A stretch of 64,000 bases of DNA from Acidimicrobiia bacterium (lineage in GTDB: Bacteria; Actinomycetota; Acidimicrobiia; IMCC26256; JAOSJM01), in contig JAOSJM010000007.1 in NCBI GenBank assembly GCA_027494165.1, positions 62,001-126,000 of the forward strand, read 5' to 3'. Within the stretch, counting starts at the first letter, position 1. Every line of letters begins with the position of its first letter. The position numbers were made by a program, and so were the translations under genes. Shown here piece by piece: positions 1 to 9,864 of the stretch. The notes under the pieces are model-generated. The model was not told where the DNA came from. It saw only the letters and a list, made by a program, of their open reading frames with translations, and ran no database searches.

Positions 1-2
1 AC

Positions 3-518
<516 letters not shown>

Positions 519-544
519 GCCCCGAGCGTCCAGTTCCGAGTCGC

Positions 545-2137
545 CTACTCGACGGCCAGCTCCAGCCCGTCGGCCTCGACGGGGGCAGGGACCGCGGGCA
601 CGGCCCCGTGTTCGACGGCCTCGACCTCGCGGGGCAGCAGCCGGATGACCAGCGTCGCCGCGACCCCGATGACGACGGCGCCGGCGAGGAAGGCGAGCGA
701 CATCCCGTCCACGAAGGCGCTCCGTGCCGTGGCGGCGAGGTCCGCGCCGGCCGGCCCGGCCGCGGACGCCACCCGCAGGGCCCCGGCCAACGACGACTCG
801 GCCGCCGAGGCCGCCGCGTCGGGGAGGCCCGCCAGCACCGGCCTCATGCCCCGGGAGAACTGCGAGGTGACGAGGCTCCCCATGACGGCCACGCCGAGGG
901 CCCCGCCGAGCTCCCGCGTCGTGTCGTTCATGGCCGACCCGGCACCGGCCTTCGCGCGCGGGACCCCGGACATGATGGCGTTGGTGAGCGAGGGCATGGC
1001 GGTCGCCATCCCCGCCACCATGACCATCATCACGGCCAGCACGGTGACGAACGGGGTGTCGACGGTCAGGCGGCTCATCCCGATCGCGCCCGCGGCGACG
1101 ACGAGCATGCCCGCTCCCACGACCCGGTTGGCCCCGAACCACCGGACCAGCCGGGGAGCCAGCGGCGAGACCGTCACCATGACGAGGACCATCGGGAGCA
1201 TCCTCAGCGACGTGGCGAGGGCGCTGTAGCCCAGGACGAGCTGGAGGTACTGGGTCAGCAGGAACATGAGGCCGAACAGGGCGAAGAACGTGAGCATCAT
1301 CCCGGCACTGCCCACGGAGAAGCGGCTGTCCCGGAAGTACCCGATGTCGAGCATGGGCTCGGGCCGGCGCCGCTCCCAGAGCACGAACAGGGTCAGCACG
1401 ACCAGCGCGCCACCGGCCGTCCCGAGCGTCTCCCGGCTCGACCACCCGTGGGACGGCGCCTCGATGATGGCGTACACCAGGGCGACCAGCCCGACGACGG
1501 ACAGCACCGCGCCGACGGCGTCGACCCGGGGCCGACCGGGGTCGCGGGACGTCGGCACGAGGGCCGCCCCGGCCACCAGGGCCAGGAGCACGACGGGCAC
1601 GTTCACGAGGAAGACCGAGCTCCATGAGTAGTGCTCGAGCAGGAAGCCGCTCCCGACCGGCCCCAGCGCCCCACCGGCGCCGGCGATCGCCGCCCACACG
1701 GCGATCGCCTTCGGGCGCTCCGCGACGGGGAACACGTTGACGAGGATCGAGAGCGTGGAGGGCATCACGAACGCCGCCCCGAGACCCATGACCGCCCGGC
1801 AGGCGACGACGGCACCGGCCGAGTCGGCCGTCGCGGCGGCCAGGGCCCCGGCGAGGAACACGACGAGCCCGATCTGCAGCGCGCCCTTCCGGCCGAACCG
1901 GTCGCCGAGCGTCCCCGCGGTGAAGAGCATCCCGGCGAAGACCAGCGCGTACGAGTCGACGATCCACTGGAGCTGGCTGTTCGACGCCTTGAGCCCCTCG
2001 GCCAAGGCCGGCAGCGCGATGTTCAACGAGCTGTTCCCGATGATCACCACCGCAAGGCTGGTGCAGAGCACGAGCAGGATCAGCCAGCGGCGGGGGTGGC
2101 CGGCATCCACGGCGGGATCGTCGGTGGTGGGACGCAC
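545..2137 (-). CDS. MFS drug:H+ antiporter, DHA2 (14-TM, EmrB/QacA) family
   Basis: This 530-residue integral membrane protein looks like a proton-coupled exporter of the 14-helix DHA2 family. The loop GDRFGRKGALQIGL after TM2 is MFS motif A, and GLGAAFVMPSTLSIL and GPVGSGFLLEHYSWSSVFLVNVP match motifs in TM4 and TM5, including the antiporter motif C region. The start is a GTG preceded by GAGGAG eight bases upstream. It is divergent from a TetR gene, and the intergenic space holds two near-identical palindromes, so it is probably repressed by that TetR and induced by a substrate. The substrate is unknown; a toxic organic compound is usual for the family. Confidence 0.93.
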   Translation of the reverse strand: MRPTTDDPAVDAGHPRRWLILLVLCTSLAVVIIGNSSLNIALPALAEGLKASNSQLQWIVDSYALVFAGMLFTAGTLGDRFGRKGALQIGLVVFLAGALAAATADSAGAVVACRAVMGLGAAFVMPSTLSILVNVFPVAERPKAIAVWAAIAGAGGALGPVGSGFLLEHYSWSSVFLVNVPVVLLALVAGAALVPTSRDPGRPRVDAVGAVLSVVGLVALVYAIIEAPSHGWSSRETLGTAGGALVVLTLFVLWERRRPEPMLDIGYFRDSRFSVGSAGMMLTFFALFGLMFLLTQYLQLVLGYSALATSLRMLPMVLVMVTVSPLAPRLVRWFGANRVVGAGMLVVAAGAIGMSRLTVDTPFVTVLAVMMVMVAGMATAMPSLTNAIMSGVPRAKAGAGSAMNDTTRELGGALGVAVMGSLVTSQFSRGMRPVLAGLPDAAASAAESSLAGALRVASAAGPAGADLAATARSAFVDGMSLAFLAGAVVIGVAATLVIRLLPREVEAVEHGAVPAVPAPVEADGLELAVE

Positions 2138-2170
2138 CAGGGATCGCTCCTCGGCCCGAGTGACGGTCTG

Positions 2171-2190
2171 ACGCTACGGAACCGTAGCGT
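2171..2190. promoter_or_regulatory. TetR operator O1 (exporter side)
   Basis: The sequence ACGCTACGGAACCGTAGCGT has perfect 9-base inverted arms around a 2-base centre. It shares the core CGCTACGG-N2-CCGTAGCG with a second copy at 2261-2280. On the minus strand it lies just downstream of a possible promoter (TTGATT, 17 bases, GATGAT), so a bound repressor would block transcription of the MFS gene. The assignment to the adjacent TetR is inferred from position and symmetry. Confidence 0.8.
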
Positions 2191-2260
2191 AGTGCGGTCA
2201 TCATCGACCGGATGTCACGGCGAATCAAGCTCGCCGTAAGATCCGTGACCGACGTCACTG

Positions 2261-2280
2261 CCGCTACGGGTCCGTAGCGG
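2261..2280. promoter_or_regulatory. TetR operator O2 (autoregulatory side)
   Basis: The sequence CCGCTACGGGTCCGTAGCGG has 9-base perfect arms around a 2-base centre and the same core as O1. It sits immediately upstream of TAGGAT (2285-2290), a likely -10 element for the TetR gene, and so would occupy the -35/-10 spacer. Binding here would give negative autoregulation. Confidence 0.78.
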
Positions 2281-2314
2281 AAGCTAGGATTGCAGGGAGA
2301 GCCTCGGAGGCGCC

Positions 2315-2878
2315 GTGGGGACCCGCAGCGAGCGTGCACGAGCCGACGTCCTCGACGCGACGATCGACCTGCTCTGCGAGCAGGGGCTGCCGGGCCTCAC
2401 GATCGAGCAGGTCGCCCACCGCTCCGGCGTGGCCAAGACGACGATCTACCGCCACTGGGCGACGAAGGTCGATCTCGTGCTCGACGCCGTGACGGCGCTC
2501 GACGCGCCCATCGCCACGCCGAACACGGGTGACCTCAGGGCGGACCTACGGGCCTGCTTCCACGCCGTCTCCGACGCCGGTCTCCAGAGCCGCCTCGGTC
2601 GCATCGTCCCCTCGCTCCTGGACGCGGCCCAGCGGGACCCCGAGTACGCCCGCCTCAACGAGCAGCTCGGCCGGGAGCGGAGGCAGCCCGTCCGCACCGT
2701 CCTGGAGCTGGCCCAGCTCCGCGGCGAGATCCCCGCCTCGGTCGACCTCGACGACGCCACCGAGCTGGTCATCGGGCCCCTTCTCGGCCGGGTGCTCGTA
2801 TCGAGGGAGCCGGTGACCGAGGGCTTCGTCGAGCTGGTGGTCGACACGGTGGTCACCGGCCTGGCCCCTCGGCGTTGA
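2315..2878 (+). CDS. TetR/AcrR family transcriptional repressor
   Basis: A 187-residue one-component regulator. The N-terminal helix-turn-helix is clear (residues about 9 to 55: VLDATIDLLCEQGLPGLTIEQVAHRSGVAKTTIYRHW in pieces), followed by a ligand-binding domain resembling the TetR_C class (LGRERRQPVRTVLELAQLRGEI). The GTG start has CGGAGG a few bases upstream. It is transcribed away from the MFS exporter, and the two palindromic operators lie between them. The likely job is to repress both genes until an exporter substrate binds. The ligand is unknown. Confidence 0.92.
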   Translation: MGTRSERARADVLDATIDLLCEQGLPGLTIEQVAHRSGVAKTTIYRHWATKVDLVLDAVTALDAPIATPNTGDLRADLRACFHAVSDAGLQSRLGRIVPSLLDAAQRDPEYARLNEQLGRERRQPVRTVLELAQLRGEIPASVDLDDATELVIGPLLGRVLVSREPVTEGFVELVVDTVVTGLAPRR

Positions 2879-3012
2879 CCGATATCGGGGCCGACCGCGA
2901 CGCGACGGATCGTGCCTCTAGGGTGAGAACCTCAATCGGCCAGCGCGTCCGGGAGCCCGGCCCGACGAGGGGCCCTGGCCCGGACGCCCAGCGGAGACCG
3001 GGGGGTACCGCA

Positions 3013-4395
3013 ATGGCGATCACGACCCAGGCCGTCGACCAGCTTCGCGACCAGATCCGCGGAGACCTCATCGGGCCGGACGACGACCGGTACGAGGACG
3101 CTCGCAGGGTCCACAACTTCATGATCGACCGGAAGCCGGCGATGGTGGCCCGGTGCGCGGACACCGCCGACGTCCTCGCCGCCGTCAGGTTCGGCCGGGA
3201 CGCCGGGATCCCGATCGCGCTCCGGGGCGGCGGCCACAGCGTCCCCGGCTTCGGCACCGTCGACGACGGGATCGTGATCGACCTGGGCCCCATGCGCTGG
3301 GTGCACGTCGACCCCGAGCGGCGCACCGCCTGGGTGGGCGGCGGAGCCACGTGGGGTGACATCGACCACGCGACCCACCCCTTCGGGCTCGCCACCCCCG
3401 GGGGCGTCATCTCCACCACGGGGGTGAGCGGGCTGACCCTCGGCGGGGGGATCGGGCACCTCTCCCGCCGGTTCGGGCTCTCCTGCGACAACCTGATCTC
3501 GGCCGACGTGGTCACGGCGGACGGGAGGCTGGTCACGGCCAGCGAGCGTGAGCACGACGACCTCTACTGGGCCCTGCGGGGCGGCAGCGGCAACTTCGGG
3601 GTCGTCACGGCGATGGAGTTCCGGCTCCACCCGGTCGACACGGTGCTCGCCGGCCCGGTCCTCTTCGATCTCGACCGGACCGCGGACGTCATCCGCCTCT
3701 CGGACGAGCTCATCACCGGCGCGCCCGAGGAGCTGGGCGCGTTCTTCGCCTTCCAGATCGGGCCCCCGGCCGACTTCGTCCCCGCGGAGCTCCAGGGGGT
3801 GACGATGTGCGGCGTCGTGGCCTGCTGGTCGGGGTCGGTCGAGGAGGGCGAGAAGGTGCTCGAGCCGCTCCGGCGGTTCGGCCCGCCGCTGATCGACGCC
3901 GTCCACGTCGCGCCCTACCCGGCCGTGCAGTGCGCCTTCGACGGGCTGGTCCCCCGGGGCCTGCAGCACTACTGGAAGGCGTCGTTCCTCGACGAGGTCA
4001 CCGACGGCGTGATCGCGGCGCACGTCGAGCACGGGCCCAAGGTGCCGGCCGTGAGCTCGACGATGCACCAGTACCCCATCAACGGGGCCGTGCAGCGCCT
4101 CGGCAAGACGGAGACCGCCTTCTGGCACCGCGACGCCCGGTACTCGCCGGTCATCGCCGGGATGTGGCCCGACCCGGCCGACAACGAGGCCAACATCGCC
4201 TGGGTGCGCGACTACTACGCCGCCCTCGCCCCGCACTCGAGGGAGGGTGCCTACGTGAACTTCCTCGACGCCGACGACTCCTCACGGCTCCGTGCCGTCT
4301 ACGGGGACAACTGGGACCGGCTCGTCGAGGTGAAGCGGGCCTGGGACCCCGACAACGTCTTCCACGTCAACCAGAACATCGTGCCGGGAGGCTGA
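3013..4395 (+). CDS. FAD-linked oxidoreductase, BBE-like with bicovalent FAD
   Basis: A 460-residue enzyme of the FAD_binding_4 plus BBE (berberine bridge) family, which oxidises alcohols, sugars or alkaloid-like substrates with O2 or another acceptor. The FAD domain contains RGGGHSVPGF with His75 and FGLSCDNL with Cys158, the two residues that form the 8-alpha-histidyl and 6-S-cysteinyl links in bicovalent members. The C-terminal BBE motif is present (YVNFLDADD, then NWDRLVEVKRAWDPDNVFHVNQNI). The frame is open upstream to 2875, but the ATG at 3013 fits the family N-terminus and follows a G-rich stretch. It lies 134 bases after the TetR gene and may be read with it. The substrate is unknown. 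Confidence 0.9.
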   Translation: MAITTQAVDQLRDQIRGDLIGPDDDRYEDARRVHNFMIDRKPAMVARCADTADVLAAVRFGRDAGIPIALRGGGHSVPGFGTVDDGIVIDLGPMRWVHVDPERRTAWVGGGATWGDIDHATHPFGLATPGGVISTTGVSGLTLGGGIGHLSRRFGLSCDNLISADVVTADGRLVTASEREHDDLYWALRGGSGNFGVVTAMEFRLHPVDTVLAGPVLFDLDRTADVIRLSDELITGAPEELGAFFAFQIGPPADFVPAELQGVTMCGVVACWSGSVEEGEKVLEPLRRFGPPLIDAVHVAPYPAVQCAFDGLVPRGLQHYWKASFLDEVTDGVIAAHVEHGPKVPAVSSTMHQYPINGAVQRLGKTETAFWHRDARYSPVIAGMWPDPADNEANIAWVRDYYAALAPHSREGAYVNFLDADDSSRLRAVYGDNWDRLVEVKRAWDPDNVFHVNQNIVPGG

Positions 4396-4455
4396 GCGCG
4401 CTCCCTCCGTCCGTCCGGCATCACGAGCGGGACCCCGCCGTCGACGGCCGGATGC

Positions 4456-5019
4456 TCATCGGGGTCTCCGACGCGACTCCGCCTCCCGCCGGATCGCGTC
4501 GAGCGCCCGGCTCATGACGATCCCGAGGAAGGGACGGAGCAGCCACCAGTACCGGCGGAACCGCCGCCGGGCCTCCTCGTCGGTCGTCGTCGTGCGCGAC
4601 TCGTAGGAGACGAGGGTCCGGTGATCGCCGTAGGGCCGGATCGAGAGGCCCGCCACCGTCTTCGCGTAGCCGGGTTCGGCGAAGGTCGCCCACTCCTCGG
4701 CCGGGACCTCGACCCAACCGTAGTCACGTTCCCAGAAGCGGCCGACGGAGCCGAGCACGATCTCGACCCCCGGTTCCTCGCCCAGCAACGTCCAGCCCTC
4801 GAGCGCAGCGACGTCGTCGAGCGTGAAGCGGCGCGGGACGGGCTCGAGGGGCTCACCCCGCAGCCGGGCGACCACCCGGTCGGGGAGCTCGCGAGCGGCG
4901 AACAGCCCCCGCACGACCCGGTCCCCGAGGAGGTCGGCCGCGTGGATCGCCCGGTACGTCGCGTCGGGCCCGGCGTCGACGAGCCGGTGGACGGCGACCG
5001 CGAACCGCCGATCGGGCAA
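4456..5019 (-). CDS. SRPBCC-like protein (polyketide cyclase / START-like fold)
   Basis: A protein of about 187 residues whose pattern fits the SRPBCC hydrophobic-pocket fold. This includes an N-terminal strand and helix (VAVHRLVDAGPDATYRAIHAADL), a central W-rich strand (GRFWERDYGWVEVPAEEWATF), a late strand (GDHRTLVSYESRTTTTDEEARRRFRRYWWLL) and a C-terminal helix. The start is unsure. The first standard codon is TTG at 5019, which has no Shine-Dalgarno sequence. The frame continues upstream as LLIDDA from a CTG at 5037, which has GGGAGG five bases before it and gives a more family-like N-terminus. The stop of the acyl-CoA synthetase gene lies about 25 to 40 bases upstream, so the two are probably co-transcribed. 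The ligand is unknown. Confidence 0.75.
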   Translation of the reverse strand: MPDRRFAVAVHRLVDAGPDATYRAIHAADLLGDRVVRGLFAARELPDRVVARLRGEPLEPVPRRFTLDDVAALEGWTLLGEEPGVEIVLGSVGRFWERDYGWVEVPAEEWATFAEPGYAKTVAGLSIRPYGDHRTLVSYESRTTTTDEEARRRFRRYWWLLRPFLGIVMSRALDAIRREAESRRRPR

Positions 5020-5060
5020 CGCGTCGTCGATGAGCAGGGTGGCCTCCCGTGGGACGGACC

Positions 5061-6617
5061 TCAGATCCTACGGTCCGCCCCCTCCCAGTACGGGTCGCGC
5101 AGGGAGCGCTTCGAGAGCTTGCCGGTGGGAAGCCGGGGGAGCTGCTCGTGGAAGTCGATCGACCGGGGCGCCTTGTACCCCGCCAGGTGCTCCCGGCAGT
5201 GGGCGACGAGCTCCGCCGCCGTCGCGTCGGACGGCTCGTGGCCGGGCGTGAGCTCGATCGCGGCCTTCACCGACTCCCCCATCTCGTCGTCGGGGACCCC
5301 GAACACGGCCACGTCGGCCACGGCGGGATGGGACACGAGGACCCCTTCGATCTCGGCCGGGTAGATGTTCACGCCACCGGAGATGATCATGTCGATCCTC
5401 CGGTCCGTCATGAACAGGTAGCCGTCCTCGTCCAGGTAGCCCACGTCCCCGAGCGTCCCCACCCCGGGCTCGAGGTGCGCGGCCTGCGTCTTCTCGGGGG
5501 CGTTGTGGTACTCGAAGTCGTTGCCGAGGAGGCTCCGGAAGTAGATCTGACCCTCCTCGCCGGGCCCGGCCCGGGTGCCGTCGTCGCGGACCACGAACAG
5601 CTCGACGGTGCCCGTGGCCCTCCCCACGCTCCCCGGGCGGGCGAGCCACTCCTGCGCGCTGATCATCGTGAGGAACCCGCCCTCGGTCCCGCCGTAGTAC
5701 TCGGTGATCACGGGGCCCCACCACTCCAGCATCCGCCGCTTGACCTCGACCGGGCAGGGTGCGGCGCCGTGCAGGACGAGGCAGAGGCTGGAGCCGTCGA
5801 AGCGGGCCCGGGTCTCGTCGTCGAGGCGGAGCATGCGGAGCATCTGGGTGGGCACGAGATGGACGTTCGTCACCCGGTGGCGGTCGACGAGCTCGAGGGT
5901 CTCGGCGGGGTCGAACCTGTGCCGCATCACCACGCTGCTGCCGACCATCGTCGGCAGCACCGACATCGCCCACTGGGCGGAGTGGTACGCGGGCCCGCAC
6001 AGCAGGGTCATCCCGTCCTCGGGGAGCCCGATCGAGCCGCGGAAGCCCTCCCGGAACAGCTCGAGGAGGGCCAGGTCCCCTCCGACCGGGATCATCGAGG
6101 AGCGGACCCCCTTGGGGAACCCCGTCGTGCCCGACGTGTAGAACATCGGGGCCCCGATGGTCTGGTCGGGCGGCTCGGCCGGCGACGCGGCGGCCAGCAG
6201 CTCCTCGTAGCCAGCGAACCCGGACGGCGCCTCCCCGCCGATCATCACCCCCGCCCGGCACGCCGGGACCCGCTCCCTGGCCTCGACCGCCACGCCCGCG
6301 AAGCGCTCCTCGGCGACCAGGGCCACCGCGCCGGCGTCGTCGAGCACGTAGGCGAGCTCGTCGGCGACCCAGTGCCAGTTCACCGGCACCATGACGAGGC
6401 CGGCGTGGCCGACCGCGAGCGACAGCTCGAGGAACTCACGCCGGTTGCCCACCATCGCCGCGATCGTGTCGCCCGGCGCGACCCCCAGGTCGCGCAGCCC
6501 GTTGACGAGACGGTTCACCCGCTCGGCGAGCACCGGCCACGTCGTGGTGCCGTGCTCGTCGATCAGCGCCGGGACGTCGCCCCGGCGCCGGGCGATCGGG
6601 TCCAGCAGTCTCGCCAT
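5061..6617 (-). CDS. AMP-dependent acyl-CoA synthetase/ligase (FadD-like)
   Basis: A 518-residue class I adenylate-forming enzyme, which activates a carboxylic acid with ATP and then forms the CoA thioester. The P-loop motif YTSGTTGFPKGV lies near residue 160 and YYGGTEGG near 305. GDVGYLDEDGYLFMTDR is followed by MIISGGVNIYPAEIEG, and the catalytic Lys lies in LPTGKLSKRSL near the C-terminus. The frame is open further upstream, but the ATG at 6617 is preceded by GGAGGA and starts at the normal family position (MARLLDPIARRRGDVPALID). Acid chain length cannot be told from sequence. It is divergent from the DUF4436-like gene. Confidence 0.92.
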   Translation of the reverse strand: MARLLDPIARRRGDVPALIDEHGTTTWPVLAERVNRLVNGLRDLGVAPGDTIAAMVGNRREFLELSLAVGHAGLVMVPVNWHWVADELAYVLDDAGAVALVAEERFAGVAVEARERVPACRAGVMIGGEAPSGFAGYEELLAAASPAEPPDQTIGAPMFYTSGTTGFPKGVRSSMIPVGGDLALLELFREGFRGSIGLPEDGMTLLCGPAYHSAQWAMSVLPTMVGSSVVMRHRFDPAETLELVDRHRVTNVHLVPTQMLRMLRLDDETRARFDGSSLCLVLHGAAPCPVEVKRRMLEWWGPVITEYYGGTEGGFLTMISAQEWLARPGSVGRATGTVELFVVRDDGTRAGPGEEGQIYFRSLLGNDFEYHNAPEKTQAAHLEPGVGTLGDVGYLDEDGYLFMTDRRIDMIISGGVNIYPAEIEGVLVSHPAVADVAVFGVPDDEMGESVKAAIELTPGHEPSDATAAELVAHCREHLAGYKAPRSIDFHEQLPRLPTGKLSKRSLRDPYWEGADRRI

Positions 6618-6708
6618 CGGTCCTCCTCCCGTAGGCCCGTAGTCTGGCGGGGGCGATCGGTGAGCGCACGCTGCGGTACGGTCACGGGACCGCCGTCGCG
6701 GATGTGCC

Positions 6709-7707
6709 ATGGCCCGAGCTGTCGAGAACATCACCGCCCCGGACCCCGCCGACCGGCGCGTCGGCTCCCTCCGTGGCCTCTCGGGGCCGCAGCACCGCCG
6801 GATCCGCTGGGCCTCGCTCACCGCCCTCCTCCTGCTCGGACCCGGGCTCGCCACCCTCCTCGTGTGGCGCGCCGCGCCCAGCACGCCGGTCGACCTGGTG
6901 GTCCCCCTCGCCGAGGAGCCGCTGGAGGACGGGCTGGAGGTCAGGGCGGCCCTCGAGAGCGTCGACGTCCGCACGGGCCGGGCCCGCGTGTCCCTCGACG
7001 TCAGCCCCCGGGGCGCCTGGGCCGACGGGGTCCGCCTGGCCCGGAACCTGGACTTCGCCATCGCCACGGCCGCGGGGCCACGGATCGACGAGTACCGGAC
7101 CGGTGACGTCGTCACCACCCTGTCCGTCGACCTCGCCCTCACCGGCTCCCGGGTGAGCCGGTACCCCTTCGACCGCTACCAGGTGGCGCTCTTCTTCGCC
7201 GCGACGGACGGGCAGGAACCACCCGGCCCCGTCCCCGTGGACTTCTCCCTCGTCGCCCCCGTCGCGGAGTTCGACACCGAGCTTTCCGGCGAGCCCCTGG
7301 GCGAGCCCCACGGAGGTGCCCGCTCCCTCACGGTCTCCTTCGGACGGCCCCTCGCCGTGAAGGTCTGGGCCGGGTTCTTCGTGTTCTTCGTCTGGGCCAT
7401 CGCGCTGGGCGCGGCCTCGGTGGCGTGGGTGGTCGTCCTCTACGGGCAGCGGGTGCCGTTCTGGGCCTGGGCCTTCTTCATCAGCATCCTGTTCGCCCTG
7501 CCGCCGCTCCGGGACGGGCTCCCCAACGCCCCTCCGTTCGGGTCGCTCATCGACTGGGGCGCGTTCTACTGGTCGATCGCCGTCGTCGTCCTCTCCCTGC
7601 TCGCCGTGCTCGTCGCCTGGAACCTCGACATCCGGGCGACGCTCCGGGGGCTCGGGCCCGGAGAGTCCTCCGAGCGCGCCGCGCCGGATCCGCCCGGCGA
7701 AGGCTGA
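6709..7707 (+). CDS. DUF4436-like integral membrane protein
   Basis: A 332-residue protein with one N-terminal TM helix (about residues 35 to 55), a soluble domain facing outside, and three C-terminal TM helices. The soluble domain has beta-rich sequence ending in SRYPFDRYQVALFFAA. The TM helices are VWAGFFVFFVWAIALGAASVAW, FWAWAFFISILFALPPL and FYWSIAVVVLSLLAVLVAW. The motif YPFDRY followed by three helices is what I recall of the actinobacterial DUF4436 family, whose role is unknown. The GTG at 7759 on the other side belongs to no gene here; the gene stands alone between divergent and convergent neighbours. Confidence 0.75.
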   Translation: MARAVENITAPDPADRRVGSLRGLSGPQHRRIRWASLTALLLLGPGLATLLVWRAAPSTPVDLVVPLAEEPLEDGLEVRAALESVDVRTGRARVSLDVSPRGAWADGVRLARNLDFAIATAAGPRIDEYRTGDVVTTLSVDLALTGSRVSRYPFDRYQVALFFAATDGQEPPGPVPVDFSLVAPVAEFDTELSGEPLGEPHGGARSLTVSFGRPLAVKVWAGFFVFFVWAIALGAASVAWVVVLYGQRVPFWAWAFFISILFALPPLRDGLPNAPPFGSLIDWGAFYWSIAVVVLSLLAVLVAWNLDIRATLRGLGPGESSERAAPDPPGEG

Positions 7708-7759
7708 GCCCGGACCCCGGCGAGCCCGGCTGGCCGACCTGGAGGCCGAGGGGTGCCCG

Positions 7760-9798
7760 TCAGCCGGGCCCGGAGCGACGGCCGGCGAGCGCGCTGAGCT
7801 CGCTCATCACCGACCTCCGGAGACCCTCGGAGGAACCGCCCTCGGACCGCTCCGAGCTCGCCGCGAGGTCGGAGAGCATCCCGGCCGCCTCGTCGGGGAG
7901 CTCGTCGGACGCGGGCGTCGCGTCGTCGGCGGGATCGGCGTCGAGGTCGATGGGCTCGGGGGGGGCTCCCGCTCGGCGCGCTGCTGCTCCTCGAGCGTGC
8001 CGATCCAGACCCGCAGCTCCTCGGCCCGCGCCCGCTCCCGCTCCAGCTCCCCCTCCAGCGACGCCAGGCGGTCCCGCAGGGCCGTCTCGCGACCCTCCAC
8101 CTCCGCGAGCGCGGCGTGCTCCCCCGACTCCGCCGCCGCACGCGCCGCGTGCAGCTCCCCCTCCAGGCCCGTCAGCCGCTCGCGCAGCTCCTCGGCCCCG
8201 AATCGCTCCCCGGCCAGCTCCCCCTCCAGGCTCGCCAGCCGCTGGCGAAGCTCCCGGGCGGCATCACGCTCCGCTTCGAGCTCGGCACCCAGGGCGATCG
8301 CCTGCTCGCGCAGGCTCTCGGCCTCGGCGCCCTCGCTCTCCGCCTGTCGGCGGCGATCGTCGGCCGCGGCCGCGTTCCGCTCGAGCCGGCGCAGCGCCCG
8401 GTCGGACTCCTCGCGGTCGCGCCGGGCCTCGGCCAGCGCCGCCTCCAGCTCCGCCACGCGAGCCGCCGCCGCCTCCCGCCCGGCCGTCACCTCGGCCAGG
8501 CTCGACTCCAACCCCTCGCGAGACGCGACGGCCTCGGCCAGGGCGGCGGCCAACCCCTCACGCTCCCCCGTGGCCTCGGCGAGGCTCGACTCCAGGCCTT
8601 CGCACGCCACGACAGCCTCGGCCAGCGTGGCCGCCAACCCCTCACGCTCCCCGGCGACCTCGGCCAGCGCCGCCTCCAGCTCCTCGCGCTCCCTGATCAC
8701 CTCGGCCAGCGCCGCCTCCAGCTCCTCACGCACCCCGACCACCTCCGCCAGCGCCGCCTCCAGCTCGGCCACCCGGGCCGCGCTCGCGTCGCCCGCAGCC
8801 GTCACGGTCTCGAGCCTCGACTGCAGGTCGGCGCGGGCGACGTCGAGGTCCGCCAGCCGCTCCTCCAGGTCCTCCCGGTCCCGGCCGGCCGCGGCGAGCG
8901 CCGTCCCGAGCGACGAGACCCGCTCCCGGAGCTCGGTCACCTCCTGCTCCGCCGCGACGCGCCGATCGGCGGCCAGCGAGGCCGCCGCTCGCGCGTCCTC
9001 GGCCGCTCGGGTCCGCTCCGCCAGCACGTGCTCGAGGTCCGAGATGCGCTCCCGCAGAGCCTCGCCCTCGCGCTCGAGGACCTGGTACCGCTCGTCCTGC
9101 CCGGCGAGCGCGTCCAGCCTCCGGACGAGCTCGTCCCGCTCCGCCCGGGCCCGGCTCGTGGCCTCCTCGGCCTCCGCGACCGCCGCCAGCTCGTCCTCGG
9201 CGCGCCGCGCGGCCCGCTCGGCCGCCTCCTCCAGCTTGCGCTCGGCGTCGCGCTGCGCCCTGCGGGCGGCCTCCGCCGCCTCCTCGGCGGCGGCCCGGGC
9301 ACCCTGCACCTCCCGGAGGTGCCGGCGCAGCTCGGTGCTGATGGACACGCGCTGCTCGAGCTCGACGTCGCGGCGCTCGACCTCGCCGAGCAGGCGGTCC
9401 CGCTCTTCCTCCAGGCGGGCCACCTCGTCCGCGACCTCGGCCCGGACCTGCTGCTCGGCGACGTAGCGGACCTGGGCCGAACGCCGCTCGTCCGATCGCT
9501 GGAGGCGGTCCAGCTCCCGTCGCAGCTCGGTCGCCTCGGCCTCGGCCGCGTGCCGGGCGCTCGCCTCCTCCTCGAGGCGGGCCCGGACCTCACGGGCCAC
9601 CGCGAGCACCTCCTCGGCGACCGCGGCGTTGTGCCTCGCGACGTCCTCCAGCTCGCTCTCCCGGCGCCGGCCGGCCCGGCCCCGCCCACCCCTGGGGACG
9701 TCGTCCACCGGGATGACGGAGAGGGCCGGCTCCGGGGGGAGCTCGACGGTGGAGAGGGTCGGGCCCTCCGTCTCCGGGGCAGGTGCCGTCGCGCGCAT
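7760..9798 (-). CDS. Long coiled-coil protein with 14-residue repeats (one-base indel near the C-terminus)
   Basis: About 679 residues once repaired, almost all predicted coiled coil rich in Glu, Ala, Arg and Leu, with a short disordered N-terminus and no TM segment or signal peptide. Residues about 345 to 442 are seven tandem 14-residue units of the form LEAALAEVxxxREE. The frame breaks in the run of eight G at 7958-7965. Adding one base converts the Pro/Ser/Arg-rich tail into an acidic tail (EPIDLDADPADDATPASDEL) that ends at 7760, with composition matching the rest of the protein. It is the last gene of a minus-strand run with PlsC, hemerythrin and DUF2269. A cytoskeletal or scaffold role is plausible for such proteins, but no DivIVA signature is visible. 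Confidence 0.8.
8470..8763 (-). repeat. Seven tandem 42-bp units encoding a 14-residue coiled-coil repeat
   Basis: Seven consecutive 42-base units lie inside the coiled-coil gene. They encode variants such as LEAALAEVIREREE, LAATLAEAVVACEG and LESSLAEVTAGREA. Two heptads per unit keep the hydrophobic a/d pattern. The units have diverged, so the array is not a recent expansion. Confidence 0.8.
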
Positions 9799-9864
9799 CT
9801 CGGAGAAGATGTCGGCGTCCGGGGGCGCGATCCTTGACCGACGCGCCGATCCGTCACCGGATCC

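Noticed and set aside
4456..5037. CTG start for the SRPBCC gene as a firm call
   Set aside because: The GGGAGG spacing supports it, but CTG starts are rare, so the TTG coordinate is kept and the CTG only noted.
7958..7965. Programmed frameshifting at G8 in the coiled-coil gene
   Set aside because: No stimulatory structure stands out, and about 30 similar sites elsewhere favour sequence error.
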